A stretch of 6,580 bases of DNA, taken from NCBI GenBank assembly GCA_029287815.1, contig JARFQK010000311.1:1-6580 (forward strand), in the 5' to 3' direction. Origin of the DNA: Gammaproteobacteria bacterium. GTDB taxonomy: Bacteria > Pseudomonadota > Gammaproteobacteria > SZUA-229. This document shows positions 1-5,247 of the stretch, piece by piece. The notes below the pieces were generated by a model that saw only the letters and a list, made by a program, of their open reading frames with translations, was not told where the DNA came from and made no database searches. Position 1 is the stretch's first letter. Every line of letters begins with the position of its first letter. Made by a program: the position numbers and the translations under genes.

Positions 1-189
1 CTGCATCGCCAGCAACGCTTGCAAAACATTCGCGGAGCGTTCGATCAGGTGCGGGCAATGGACGCAGGTCATGTTGCGATTCTCGACGATGTCGTTACGA
101 CCGGTTCCACGGTCAACGAGCTGGCACGCGTGCTGAAGCGAGCAGGGGTAGAACGTGTGGATGTCTGGAGTATCGCCAGAGCGGGTTAG
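1..189 (+). CDS. ComF-family phosphoribosyltransferase, C-terminal fragment
   Basis: The reading frame is open from the first base and ends at TAG 187-189, leaving 62 visible residues; the start lies upstream of the window. The sequence ILDDVVTTGST (visible residues 27-37) is the PRPP-binding loop of type I phosphoribosyltransferases. The preceding RLQNIRGAF resembles the conserved R-x2-N-x2-G-A-F stretch of ComF proteins. ComF proteins are cytoplasmic and in many bacteria are linked to DNA uptake; in proteobacteria the gene (also called gntX) often lies near bioH/bioB, which cannot be checked here. The gene converges on the ADCK kinase gene, with 18 bases between the stop codons and no clear terminator between them. 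I am confident of the PRTase fold and fairly confident of ComF; another PRTase is the alternative. Confidence 0.85.
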   Translation: MHRQQRLQNIRGAFDQVRAMDAGHVAILDDVVTTGSTVNELARVLKRAGVERVDVWSIARAG

Positions 190-207
190 CCGCTTTCGGG
201 CGTGCGT

Positions 208-1518
208 TCAGCTATGATCCAGCCTCGAGAGCAATTCGGGTACCGCAACGCTGGCTCGGAGGCGATTCAGCAGCATGTACATGCCACCCAGTTTTCGGTG
301 CAGGAAAAGAATACCGATGGGTGGCAGGCGCCAGAATTTCTCGTGCAAACGCATGTGTATCAACTTGTCGCGCATCCGGTCAGCCAGATCGGAGCGGCCG
401 AAATTATAGTTGCCCTGCGCTCTCGCGGGCTCCGAGGCATCGCGTAGCAGCGAAACGATCCCCTGGCGATAGCCCGCTGGGTCGCTCTCATCGAGGTAGC
501 CAACGCTTGCGGCTGCGTTTTCGATGTCCACATCAGCACCTTCCCGACAGGCTTGAAGCAATGTCCAAAGTCCAGCTGCCTGCTGTTCAGAGTAGTCGCG
601 GGTGGCGCCAAAATCGAGCAATTGGATTTTGCCAGTCTCGACCTGGTAGCGGTAGTTCGCGAAATTCGGATCTGTTTGCACGAACCCCCATTGGAATACT
701 TCGCGTAGAGCCAGCTCGAGGACAGCGGTGGCGACGCTATTCCGTTGCCGAACCGGTTGGTCCGCCAGGCTCTCGATTGGGGCGCCAGCCATGTACGTCA
801 TGGTCAGCACCTCGGCGGTCGTCAGCGCTTCGACAACCTCGGGGAGTTCAAAGCGCTGATCACTCGCAACAAAACGAGTAAAGCGGTCGAGCGCTTCCGC
901 TTCCTTGAGATAATCGGCTTCAACGTGCAGTTGGCGCTTGGCTTCATTCAGCACTTGCGTGATGTCGACGTCATCCGGAATCAGATTGAACAAGCGCAGT
1001 AGTGAGGCGACATTATCGACGTCGCTGTCGATGCTGCGGCGGATGCCGGGGTATTGTACTTTTATCGCCACCGGTTGATCGTTTTCCAGTAGTGCGCTGT
1101 GCACTTGCCCAATCGAAGCGGCGGCGATCGGCCTCGCGTCGAACCGCGTCAGTCGTCGCTGCCAGTCTTTCCCCCACGCTGTCTGTAGGACCTGACTGAC
1201 TTGCGTCGACGGCATATGGTGTGCGCTCTGGCGCAGTTTGGCGAGTATCTCGCTCATCTCGGGTGGTAGTATCTGGCCACTGTCCATCGAGAGTAACTGT
1301 CCGACTTTCATCGCCGCGCCACGCATTTCTGACAACCGTTCGGATAGTCTATGCGCATTGGCGGGTGTGAGAAGCAGTTTCTCGATCGACGGGCGTTGCC
1401 CCTGGGCGAGCTGTCGCGCCCCTTCTTTCACAGCGCCACCGACAACGCCACCGGCTAGTTTTCCCAGTAACGAAAGTCTGCCCAGACGGGATGATGTGAT
1501 GTGTCGGCTCGTAGTCAT
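208..1518 (-). CDS. ADCK/ABC1 (COQ8/UbiB-like) atypical kinase, 436 aa
   Basis: This is a complete ABC1/ADCK protein-kinase-like protein. The signature KxGQ motif is at K71-Q74 (MKVGQLLSMD) and the Ala-rich nucleotide loop AAASIGQVH at 132-140. The ATP lysine is K153 (VAIKVQYPG), with the helix glutamate E200 (HVEADYLKEAE), the catalytic-loop equivalent QTDPNFAN at 281-288 and LLDFGATR at 300-307. The KxGQ and QTDPN motifs place it nearest the COQ8/ADCK3 type, rather than the longer E. coli UbiB with C-terminal membrane helices. Family members are ATPases that support ubiquinone biosynthesis or lipid handling at the membrane; protein kinase activity is not expected. I chose ATG 1518: the frame is open to 1641, but that start would overlap the DCC gene and add unrelated residues. 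The Shine-Dalgarno is weak. It is last in the SDR-DCC-ADCK operon, 34 bases after the DCC stop, so it is probably not the housekeeping ubiB. The substrate is unknown. Confidence 0.93.
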   Translation of the reverse strand: MTTSRHITSSRLGRLSLLGKLAGGVVGGAVKEGARQLAQGQRPSIEKLLLTPANAHRLSERLSEMRGAAMKVGQLLSMDSGQILPPEMSEILAKLRQSAHHMPSTQVSQVLQTAWGKDWQRRLTRFDARPIAAASIGQVHSALLENDQPVAIKVQYPGIRRSIDSDVDNVASLLRLFNLIPDDVDITQVLNEAKRQLHVEADYLKEAEALDRFTRFVASDQRFELPEVVEALTTAEVLTMTYMAGAPIESLADQPVRQRNSVATAVLELALREVFQWGFVQTDPNFANYRYQVETGKIQLLDFGATRDYSEQQAAGLWTLLQACREGADVDIENAAASVGYLDESDPAGYRQGIVSLLRDASEPARAQGNYNFGRSDLADRMRDKLIHMRLHEKFWRLPPIGILFLHRKLGGMYMLLNRLRASVAVPELLSRLDHS

Positions 1519-1552
1519 GTTTTCGCGCTCACTGGTTTGATCGTACTGCCTG

Positions 1553-1996
1553 CTAGTTGGTGCTACAACTGTCGTTGTCGCAACGACGTCGTAATCGCCA
1601 GCTCGCGAAGCGTACGTATACCTTGTCCAGCAGGTTTTCAAGACGGGATGCGCGTAAGATCCGCGCCATCCAGCGGTATACAGGTAGATGTGACCAAAGC
1701 TCCAGGAAGGCGGGGACGCCCGTCTGCCACTGATCGGCCGTGTCGAGCACGTGAAAACGCGCCATCGCGGCTTCGCGAGTCAAACCGTGGTTGCGCAGCG
1801 CGTCATCGTCGATTGCGATGTCGATCCATTCGATCGGCCCCAGCGCGCTCAGGCGTCGGTAATGATCGATCTCGCGTCGACATAACGGGCATCCTCCGTC
1901 AAAGAAGACTTTAACAGGGTTTCGCGCATCGCCATGCGTTGGTGCTGGCGGTTCGCTCGACGCTACAGGCGAATTCTTCAGTTCAGAGTACGGCAT
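1553..1996 (-). CDS. DCC-family (DUF393/YuxK-like) thiol-redox protein, 147 aa
   Basis: The core begins near residue 27 with VKVFFDGGCPLCRREI, which carries the D-G-x-C-P-x-C motif (D33, C36, C39) that defines the DCC family (COG3011, DUF393). Family members are thioredoxin-like and annotated as predicted thiol-disulfide oxidoreductases; their substrates are mostly unknown. The rest follows the family pattern: a GVPAFLELW segment (93-101), a YRWMARIL helix (107-114), and a basic C-terminus with two further cysteines (C139, C144). The first 26 residues are a polar extension with no obvious signal peptide, so the protein is probably cytosolic. The start at ATG 1996 has a GGAG 10 bases upstream; a shorter start at the core is possible but no better supported. 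It lies 33 bases after the SDR stop and 34 bases before the ADCK start, consistent with one transcript. Confidence 0.9.
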   Translation of the reverse strand: MPYSELKNSPVASSEPPAPTHGDARNPVKVFFDGGCPLCRREIDHYRRLSALGPIEWIDIAIDDDALRNHGLTREAAMARFHVLDTADQWQTGVPAFLELWSHLPVYRWMARILRASRLENLLDKVYVRFASWRLRRRCDNDSCSTN

Positions 1997-2029
1997 GGTC
2001 TTGTGGCTCCAGCGTGCGTGTGCTCAGAT

Positions 2030-2782
2030 TCAGACGGCCCGTTGCAAAGGGCGAACCGCGGTGAAGCCGCCATCCACGGGCAGTACTTGTCCGGTTATCC
2101 AGTTGGCCTCATCCGAGGCCAGCCAGGCAATAGTGCTGGCTACATCTTCGACATTTCCGTATCGCCCGAGCGGGTACTGAGCTTCCAGTTGACGCGTGTT
2201 GTTTGCCGTCGAGAATAACCATTCGGTCGCGGGTGAACGCATCAGACCCGGCGCAACCGCATTGACCCGAATTTGATGTTTTGAATATGTGGCCGCCGCG
2301 GAGCGCGCGAGACTCTCAACGGCGGCTTTCGCTGCGGCAACTGCCTCATGGTTACCCACGCCGATGCGGGCCGTAACCGAGCTCACCAGCACAGCGACGC
2401 CAGCTTGCTTGCGCTCGAGACAGGCATTGACGAACGCGCTCAGCGTAAAGAAGCTGGTATCCAAATTGGCCTGCATGCATTTGCGGTAATGTTTTTCACG
2501 CGTACGGTGCAGGGGGCTCATCAGGACCGAACCGGCGCAGTTAATGAGCGCTGTCGGCGCTTGACCCAGCCGGTCCACGCACTGCTCGAATGCGCTTGCG
2601 GCGCCAGAGGATGTCGAGACATCTGCTTCGATGATGGCTTGCCGCTCGTCGTATGACCCAATGTCGAGTTTGCCCGCGTATCGGGTAATCAGGGCGAGCC
2701 GCCAATCATGGTCCGCCAGCTGTTTCGCGACGGCGCGTGCTAGCCCACCCGACGCTCCTGTGATCATAGCAACCTTGTTCAT
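2030..2782 (-). CDS. Atypical short-chain dehydrogenase/reductase (SDR), 250 aa
   Basis: The length and fold are classical SDR. The N-terminal nucleotide loop is TGASGGLA (8-15), followed by NCAG (81-84), the structural Asn N106 in MQANLDTSFF, the catalytic-region serines VSS (133-135), Lys K152, the VNAVAPGLMRSP segment (173-184), and the C-terminal ITGQVLPVDGG (229-239). The active-site tetrad is incomplete. Exactly 13 residues after S135, where Tyr is expected, the codon at 2341-2339 is GTT (Val148), giving NHEAVAAAK in place of YxxxK. From memory, a group of proteobacterial SDRs carries a similar NHEAIAAAK stretch, so this looks like a subfamily trait and not a sequencing error. The protein may bind NAD(P) without normal oxidoreductase chemistry, or use another residue. 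ATG 2782 lies 105 bases after the stop of the small membrane gene, with only a weak ribosome site. Substrate unknown. Confidence 0.92.
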   Translation of the reverse strand: MNKVAMITGASGGLARAVAKQLADHDWRLALITRYAGKLDIGSYDERQAIIEADVSTSSGAASAFEQCVDRLGQAPTALINCAGSVLMSPLHRTREKHYRKCMQANLDTSFFTLSAFVNACLERKQAGVAVLVSSVTARIGVGNHEAVAAAKAAVESLARSAAATYSKHQIRVNAVAPGLMRSPATEWLFSTANNTRQLEAQYPLGRYGNVEDVASTIAWLASDEANWITGQVLPVDGGFTAVRPLQRAV

Positions 2783-2887
2783 GTTGATAACCGTTAGTTT
2801 GGAGTTATGGCGTTTGTGTCAAATGAGGGTGGCACTCGGTGCCACCCTCATTTGCGCTTCGCCGTTTCATTTTGTATGCCCGCTGCG
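2783..2887 (-). other. Operon leader between the small membrane gene and the SDR
   Basis: The 105 bases between the peptide stop (2888) and the SDR start (2782) hold one strong feature, the 16-bp hairpin at 2820-2854. I find no good promoter between the hairpin and the SDR start, only 37 bases. The SDR operon is therefore probably read from the promoter upstream of the small gene, with the hairpin partly attenuating or stabilising the transcript. This is inference. Confidence 0.45.
2820..2854. repeat. Perfect 16-bp inverted repeat (hairpin) with 3-nt loop
   Basis: The arms at 2820-2835 and 2839-2854 are exact reverse complements (CAAATGAGGGTGGCAC in the left arm) around the loop TCG. The folded RNA would be very stable on either strand. 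Neither flank has a run of T, so it is not a textbook intrinsic terminator. On the minus strand it lies 33 bases past the stop of the 40-residue membrane peptide and 37 bases before the SDR start. It may act as a weak terminator, a processing or stabilising stem that sets relative expression, or an intergenic palindromic repeat. Confidence 0.8.
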
Positions 2888-3010
2888 TCATGCCGCAACT
2901 ACGGCTGCTGCGATGACCAGGAACAGCAGAGGCGTGGCCAGGAACGACATTGTCATTCTCAGTATTAGTCCGTCTTCTTTTCTCAATGCGTGTGCTCTAA
3001 CATTTTTCAT
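2888..3010 (-). CDS. Small single-pass membrane peptide, 40 aa
   Basis: ATG 3010-3008 opens a 40-codon frame ending at TGA 2890-2888. The start is preceded by GGGGGA, 8 bases upstream (3019-3024), a good Shine-Dalgarno and better than those of the SDR and ADCK genes. The peptide has a basic amphipathic N-terminus (KNVRAHALRKEDGLILR) and then a hydrophobic helix (about residues 21-40, MSFLATPLLFLVIAAAVVAA) that runs to the end. It would sit in the inner membrane with the charged part in the cytoplasm. A good candidate promoter lies 44 bases upstream, overlapping that of the divergent MerR gene. I recognise no family. It could be a regulatory membrane peptide, a partner of the redox operon it heads, or a leader peptide. 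Confidence rests on the ribosome site, promoter and hydrophobic design, not on homology. Confidence 0.6.
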   Translation of the reverse strand: MKNVRAHALRKEDGLILRMTMSFLATPLLFLVIAAAVVAA

Positions 3011-3018
3011 TGCTTATT

Positions 3019-3024
3019 CCCCCG
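3019..3024 (-). promoter_or_regulatory. Ribosome-binding site of the 40-aa membrane peptide
   Basis: On the minus strand the bases read CGGGGGAATAAGCA-ATG. The purine run GGGGGA lies 8 bases before ATG 3010. It is the main signal that this short frame is translated. Confidence 0.6.
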
Positions 3025-3052
3025 TATTAGTTAATTACCAATGAAACGATTA

Positions 3053-3063
3053 TGTCTTAGACA
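3053..3063. promoter_or_regulatory. Short palindrome TGTCT-T-AGACA, candidate operator
   Basis: This perfect 5+1+5 palindrome overlaps the -10 hexamer and predicted start point of the minus-strand promoter of the SDR operon. Its position is right for a repressor or activator site controlling that operon but not the plus-strand MerR promoter. It may be chance in AT-rich DNA. Confidence 0.35.
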
Positions 3064-3089
3064 ATATATGAACATTTACCTTTTGTCAA
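3061..3089 (-). promoter_or_regulatory. Candidate sigma-70 promoter of the SDR-DCC-ADCK operon
   Basis: On the minus strand a perfect -35 TTGACA (3089-3084) is followed by 17 bases and TATTGT (3066-3061) as -10; TATATT at 15 bases is an alternative. Transcription would start near 3054, giving a leader of about 44 bases before the small membrane gene. The -35 lies inside the 15-bp motif shared with the 6216-6230 region. Confidence 0.55.
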
Positions 3090-3102
3090 TATTTTGTATA
3101 AT
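3075..3102 (+). promoter_or_regulatory. Candidate sigma-70 promoter of the MerR regulator
   Basis: A -35-like TTTACC (3075-3080) lies 16 bases before a perfect -10 TATAAT (3097-3102). Transcription would start near 3109, about 30 bases before the start codon. It overlaps the opposing promoter of the SDR operon, so one bound protein could affect both. This arrangement is typical of autoregulated divergent regulators. Confidence 0.6.
3084..3098. promoter_or_regulatory. Candidate MerR operator, copy 1 (TGTCAATATTTTGTA)
   Basis: This 15-bp stretch covers the minus-strand -35 and the first two bases of the plus-strand -10. It matches 13 of 15 bases with 6216-6230 in the other divergent intergenic region. 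The TTGTA half (3094-3098) faces a TACAA (3113-3117) across 14 bases. This is loosely like the MlrA site of E. coli, which as I recall has TTGTACA and TGTACAA halves separated by 12 bases. The site is predicted from position and repetition only. Confidence 0.45.
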
Positions 3103-3127
3103 ACAGTTTAGTTACAATTTTGACGAT

Positions 3128-3132
3128 AGGAG
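3128..3132 (+). promoter_or_regulatory. Shine-Dalgarno that fixes the MerR start
   Basis: AGGAG ends 8 bases before ATG 3141. An in-frame TTG at 3120 lies upstream of this site and has no ribosome site of its own, so ATG 3141 is the likely start. Confidence 0.8.
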
Positions 3133-3140
3133 TAAATCTG

Positions 3141-4106
3141 ATGGCAAAAACTGAATCATTGGTCAGCGGGTACCGCATTGGCACCGTATCGCGGCTTACA
3201 GGTATTTCCCCTGACACTCTCCGGATATGGGAACGGCGGTACGAAGTCGTGACGCCCGAGCGATCCCAGGGGGGAGGGCGACTTTACTCCAGCGATGACA
3301 TAGCGCGGCTGAAATTGATAAGACGCTTGGTGGATAAGGGCGATACGATCAGCGTGGTGGCTCACTTGAGTCACGATGAGCTGCAGGAGCGGCTGGCCGA
3401 ATCCAGCATCGGTCCAGCGGAAGGCGCTGAGAAAAGCCCGGCCCGGCTGGTAGTCGTCGGTGAATTGCTTTCCACCAAGATGAAAGCGGCCGCCGAGTCA
3501 CTGAGGGCGGTAGATTTGGTCGCTTGCTACGAGTCAACGGCGGTGTTCGCGGCGGCGACAGATCTGGAGCGGGCGGACGTGCTGGTCATCGAACAGCCGA
3601 GCTTGCAGCCCGAAACGGCACTGCAAGTTGTCGACTGGATGGAGCGGGTTAATGCCGCGCATGCTGTCATCATCTATCGTTTTGCCAGGCAGGAAACGCT
3701 CGAGCAGTTACCACGGTCGAAGTGCACTACCTTGCGCGCGCCGGTCGATGCGGAGACCGTTCAGAATTATTGTGTCGCGATGCTGGGTCGCTACATTAGT
3801 GCGGATACCGATGAGGGCGAGGCTGCTTTTGTGCCTGGGGAGTTGGCGCCACCGCGTCGGTACAGCGATGAAACGCTCGCAAGACTGGCTGGTATCTCAT
3901 CCACAATAAAATGCGAGTGCCCCCGCCATCTCGCTGAGCTGATTACGAGTCTGAGCGCTTTCGAGAAGTACAGTTCGGAGTGCGAGAGCCGCAATTTGAA
4001 AGATGCAGAACTGCATAGCTACCTGAATACGACCGCATCCCAGGCCCGCCACATGTTTGAAACCGCGCTCAGTCTGGTCATCGAGGCCGAGAACATCGAA
4101 TTGTGA
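3141..4106 (+). CDS. MerR-family regulator with Rossmann-like middle domain and Cys/His C-terminus, 321 aa
   Basis: Residues 11-80 are a winged MerR helix-turn-helix (YRIGTVSRLTGISPDTLRIW, then ERRY and GGGRLYSSDDI), of the MlrA/BluR/CarH/LitR branch. Residues about 101-212 alternate strands and helices (RLVVVGELL, ADVLVIEQP, HAVIIYRF) like a degenerate cobalamin-binding Rossmann domain. The DxHxxG and W...EH motifs needed for B12 in CarH are absent. The C-terminal domain (about 240-321) is helical and carries C258-x-C260-P-x-H263, C281, H292 and H304, a possible metal or redox site. From memory, a similar CECPxHL stretch recurs in regulators of this kind. The gene is divergent from the SDR operon with overlapping promoters, so it probably controls that operon and itself. 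Its relatives govern light and envelope responses; the signal here is unknown. No convincing terminator follows the stop. Confidence 0.9.
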   Translation: MAKTESLVSGYRIGTVSRLTGISPDTLRIWERRYEVVTPERSQGGGRLYSSDDIARLKLIRRLVDKGDTISVVAHLSHDELQERLAESSIGPAEGAEKSPARLVVVGELLSTKMKAAAESLRAVDLVACYESTAVFAAATDLERADVLVIEQPSLQPETALQVVDWMERVNAAHAVIIYRFARQETLEQLPRSKCTTLRAPVDAETVQNYCVAMLGRYISADTDEGEAAFVPGELAPPRRYSDETLARLAGISSTIKCECPRHLAELITSLSAFEKYSSECESRNLKDAELHSYLNTTASQARHMFETALSLVIEAENIEL

Positions 4107-4590
4107 TTTCAATGAGAGCTATCACAACTTCCTTAAATAGCAGGTCGAAACGTTAATCAATTGCGTTTAGCCCGCAGTTCTCACCAGGTGGCATCGCGAA
4201 CCAATAAGGCATTGGCCCGATTGAGAAAGTTCGTATGATCGCAAACAAAGTGTGTTTTTCAAGCATGCCTATCACGGTTCCGGCTGGTCTTCATCCGTGC
4301 AAGCTCGTAGGGTGCGCCGTGCGCACCGCGAAGCTTCGGTTGGTGGCCGACTCTGGTGCGCACGGCGCACCCTACGGTTTCTCAACATAACCTACGCGCT
4401 TGAGGTTGGACAGGTCACAACATTATTTCTAGTGTGATCGCTTGCGAAATCCGCAACATTGGATAATGTGCGTGACGCCATCGACTGAGAAGGGGGATAT
4501 GTCTGGTATTGAGCTGGCGCTGGCGTGGTCTGGAAGCGACCGTGAGGGCTGTACTAATTGGTGGTCCTTTGCATCATCAAAAGCACTGGT
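4107..4590. other. Gene-poor intergenic stretch between MerR stop and the cupredoxin terminator
   Basis: Nearly 500 bases hold no frame I can support on either strand. The only strong structure is the inverted repeat at 4306-4376. Small weak stems occur at 4201-4215 (CCAAT/ATTGG) and near 4148-4168 (AAACG/CGTTT). I see no tRNA, no T-run terminator for the MerR gene, and no convincing promoter. It may be decayed DNA or a landing site for repeats. Confidence 0.6.
4306..4376. repeat. Long inverted repeat: 22-bp perfect arms, 27-nt loop
   Basis: The left arm 4306-4327 (beginning CGTAGGGTGCGCC) and right arm 4355-4376 (ending GGCGCACCCTACG) are exact reverse complements. The 27-base loop contains a second palindrome, CGAAGCTTCG (4329-4338). 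GTAGGGTGCGC-type palindromes are, from memory, widespread intergenic repeats in many proteobacteria and are often mis-annotated as short hypothetical genes. It is either a dispersed palindromic repeat (REP/MITE-like) or, on the plus strand, a strong stem that could stop MerR transcription without a T-run. I see no target-site duplication or transposase. Confidence 0.85.
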
Positions 4591-4614
4591 AAAAATGCCC
4601 AAATCCTTTTGGGC
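4591..4614 (-). terminator. Intrinsic terminator after the cupredoxin gene
   Basis: On the minus strand, 7 bases past the cupredoxin stop, GCCCAAA (4614-4608) pairs with TTTGGGC (4603-4597) across a 4-base loop. It is followed one base later by TTTTT (4595-4591). This is a textbook Rho-independent terminator and marks the end of the FAS1/cupredoxin unit. Confidence 0.85.
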
Positions 4615-4621
4615 CTCAGGT

Positions 4622-5137
4622 TCACTCGACGATGATTTTGCCAACCATCGAGGGATGGAGTGAGCAGTAGTACGTATACGTACCGGGTTCCTGGAACGTG
4701 TGCTCGTAAGACCCGCCACGGTTCAACCGGTCGGACGCAAGCAAACCGCTGCTTGGGCTGGTAACGGTATGCGGCATGGCTTCCTGGTTGATCCACGTCA
4801 CCGTTTCACCCGATTTTACACGGATGGTTGCGGGTTGGAATTGCATTGAAGCGATGTCGACACGTATTGAGTCACTACCCGATTCGTTGCTGACAGAACC
4901 CCCGCGCGCTTCGGGCATAGTCTTCTGATAGCCCTGCCCAGGTCGTTGCATTCCGGGTTGATAGTACATGTAACCTGGAGGTGCAGGCGGCTGGTAATAG
5001 CGCTCGCTGCCGTACCCCTTGTAACCGTGGTACGGATAGTGGCCCGCGCTACTATTAGTCGACAACATCGCAAACAGGGCGGCTATTGATGCGACTGCAG
5101 TAATGGTAAGTGTCTTGGAATTTTTCAAAAGTGTCAT
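4622..5137 (-). CDS. Exported plastocyanin-like cupredoxin, 171 aa
   Basis: The N-terminus is a signal peptide (LTITAVASIAALFAMLSTNSSA, basic residues before it) with likely cleavage after A31. Residues 32-75 form a Tyr/Gly/Pro-rich linker. The cupredoxin domain is about 88-171: the FQPATIRVKSGETVTWIN strand pair, then the type 1 copper ligands H123 (MPHTVTS), C158, H161 and M164 (YYCSLHPSMVGKIIV). All four ligands are present, so it should bind copper and carry one electron in the periplasm or outside. AGGAGG lies 5 bases before ATG 5137. It lies 181 bases after the FAS1 stop, with several hairpins between, and has its own terminator at 4591-4614. It may be co-transcribed with FAS1 or have its own promoter. 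The partner is unknown; its linker resembles that of the FAS1 protein. Confidence 0.93.
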   Translation of the reverse strand: MTLLKNSKTLTITAVASIAALFAMLSTNSSAGHYPYHGYKGYGSERYYQPPAPPGYMYYQPGMQRPGQGYQKTMPEARGGSVSNESGSDSIRVDIASMQFQPATIRVKSGETVTWINQEAMPHTVTSPSSGLLASDRLNRGGSYEHTFQEPGTYTYYCSLHPSMVGKIIVE

Positions 5138-5165
5138 ATTGACCTCCTAGCAGCTGACCTGCCAT

Positions 5166-5179
5166 TCAAAACTTTTTGA
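5166..5179. repeat. Small hairpin TCAAAA-CT-TTTTGA upstream of the cupredoxin gene
   Basis: Six-base arms separated by two bases lie about 30 bases before the cupredoxin start codon, just upstream of its ribosome site. It may be an operator or a leader stem. It is weak on its own. Confidence 0.35.
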
Positions 5180-5184
5180 TGTGA

Positions 5185-5199
5185 TGGCGCGAGGCGCCA
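5185..5199. repeat. GC-rich hairpin TGGCGC-GAG-GCGCCA
   Basis: Six-base perfect arms around a 3-base loop lie between the FAS1 and cupredoxin genes. It is the second of three stems in this leader. There is no clean T-run after it on the minus strand (ATCACATC and then a short A-run follow), so termination is not obvious. Confidence 0.5.
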
Positions 5200-5209
5200 G
5201 AGCCATTGA

Positions 5210-5247
5210 GGGCGCTGTCGCCCAACCTCATCACGGCGGGTTGGGCG
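5210..5247 (-). repeat. Two mutually exclusive stems after the FAS1 gene
   Basis: On the minus strand CGCCCAACC (5247-5239) pairs with GGTTGGGCG (5227-5219), a 9-bp stem. The latter also contains GGGCG (5223-5219), which can pair with CGCCC (5214-5210) across a 4-base loop. The two stems share bases and cannot form together. It resembles an attenuator layout, but also common GGTTGGGCG-type intergenic repeats. There is no T-run. Confidence 0.5.

Noticed and set aside
1519..1641. Upstream in-frame ATG extending the ADCK protein by 41 residues
   Set aside because: It would overlap the end of the DCC gene; the added residues do not resemble the family, and ATG 1518 starts close to the usual N-terminus.
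321..1914. Plus-strand frames of 65-186 codons opposite the ADCK and DCC genes
   Set aside because: They are rich in Arg, Ser, Pro and Cys with no domain, and lie opposite genes with clear family motifs; they are antisense shadows.
3120..3140. TTG start for the MerR protein
   Set aside because: The good AGGAG (3128-3132) lies after it and 8 bases before ATG 3141, and the added seven residues have no family counterpart.
3441..3780. Functional cobalamin-binding domain in the MerR protein
   Set aside because: The fold pattern is similar, but the DxHxxG and W...EH motifs required for B12 in CarH are not present.
4235..4390. 51-codon plus-strand frame across the inverted repeat
   Set aside because: Half of it is translated repeat (VGCAVRTA, AHGAPYGF), a known source of spurious gene calls; no ribosome site.
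4416..4437. Possible CRP-like site, TCACA...TGTGA
   Set aside because: The halves are in the opposite order to the TGTGA-N6-TCACA consensus and 12-13 bases apart.
4107..4600. tRNA or structured RNA gene in the large gap
   Set aside because: No cloverleaf, T-loop consensus or known RNA signature seen by eye on either strand; only the inverted repeat stands out.
4442..4663. 73-codon plus-strand frame
   Set aside because: It overlaps the cupredoxin terminator and 3' end in antisense, has no ribosome site and no recognisable domain.
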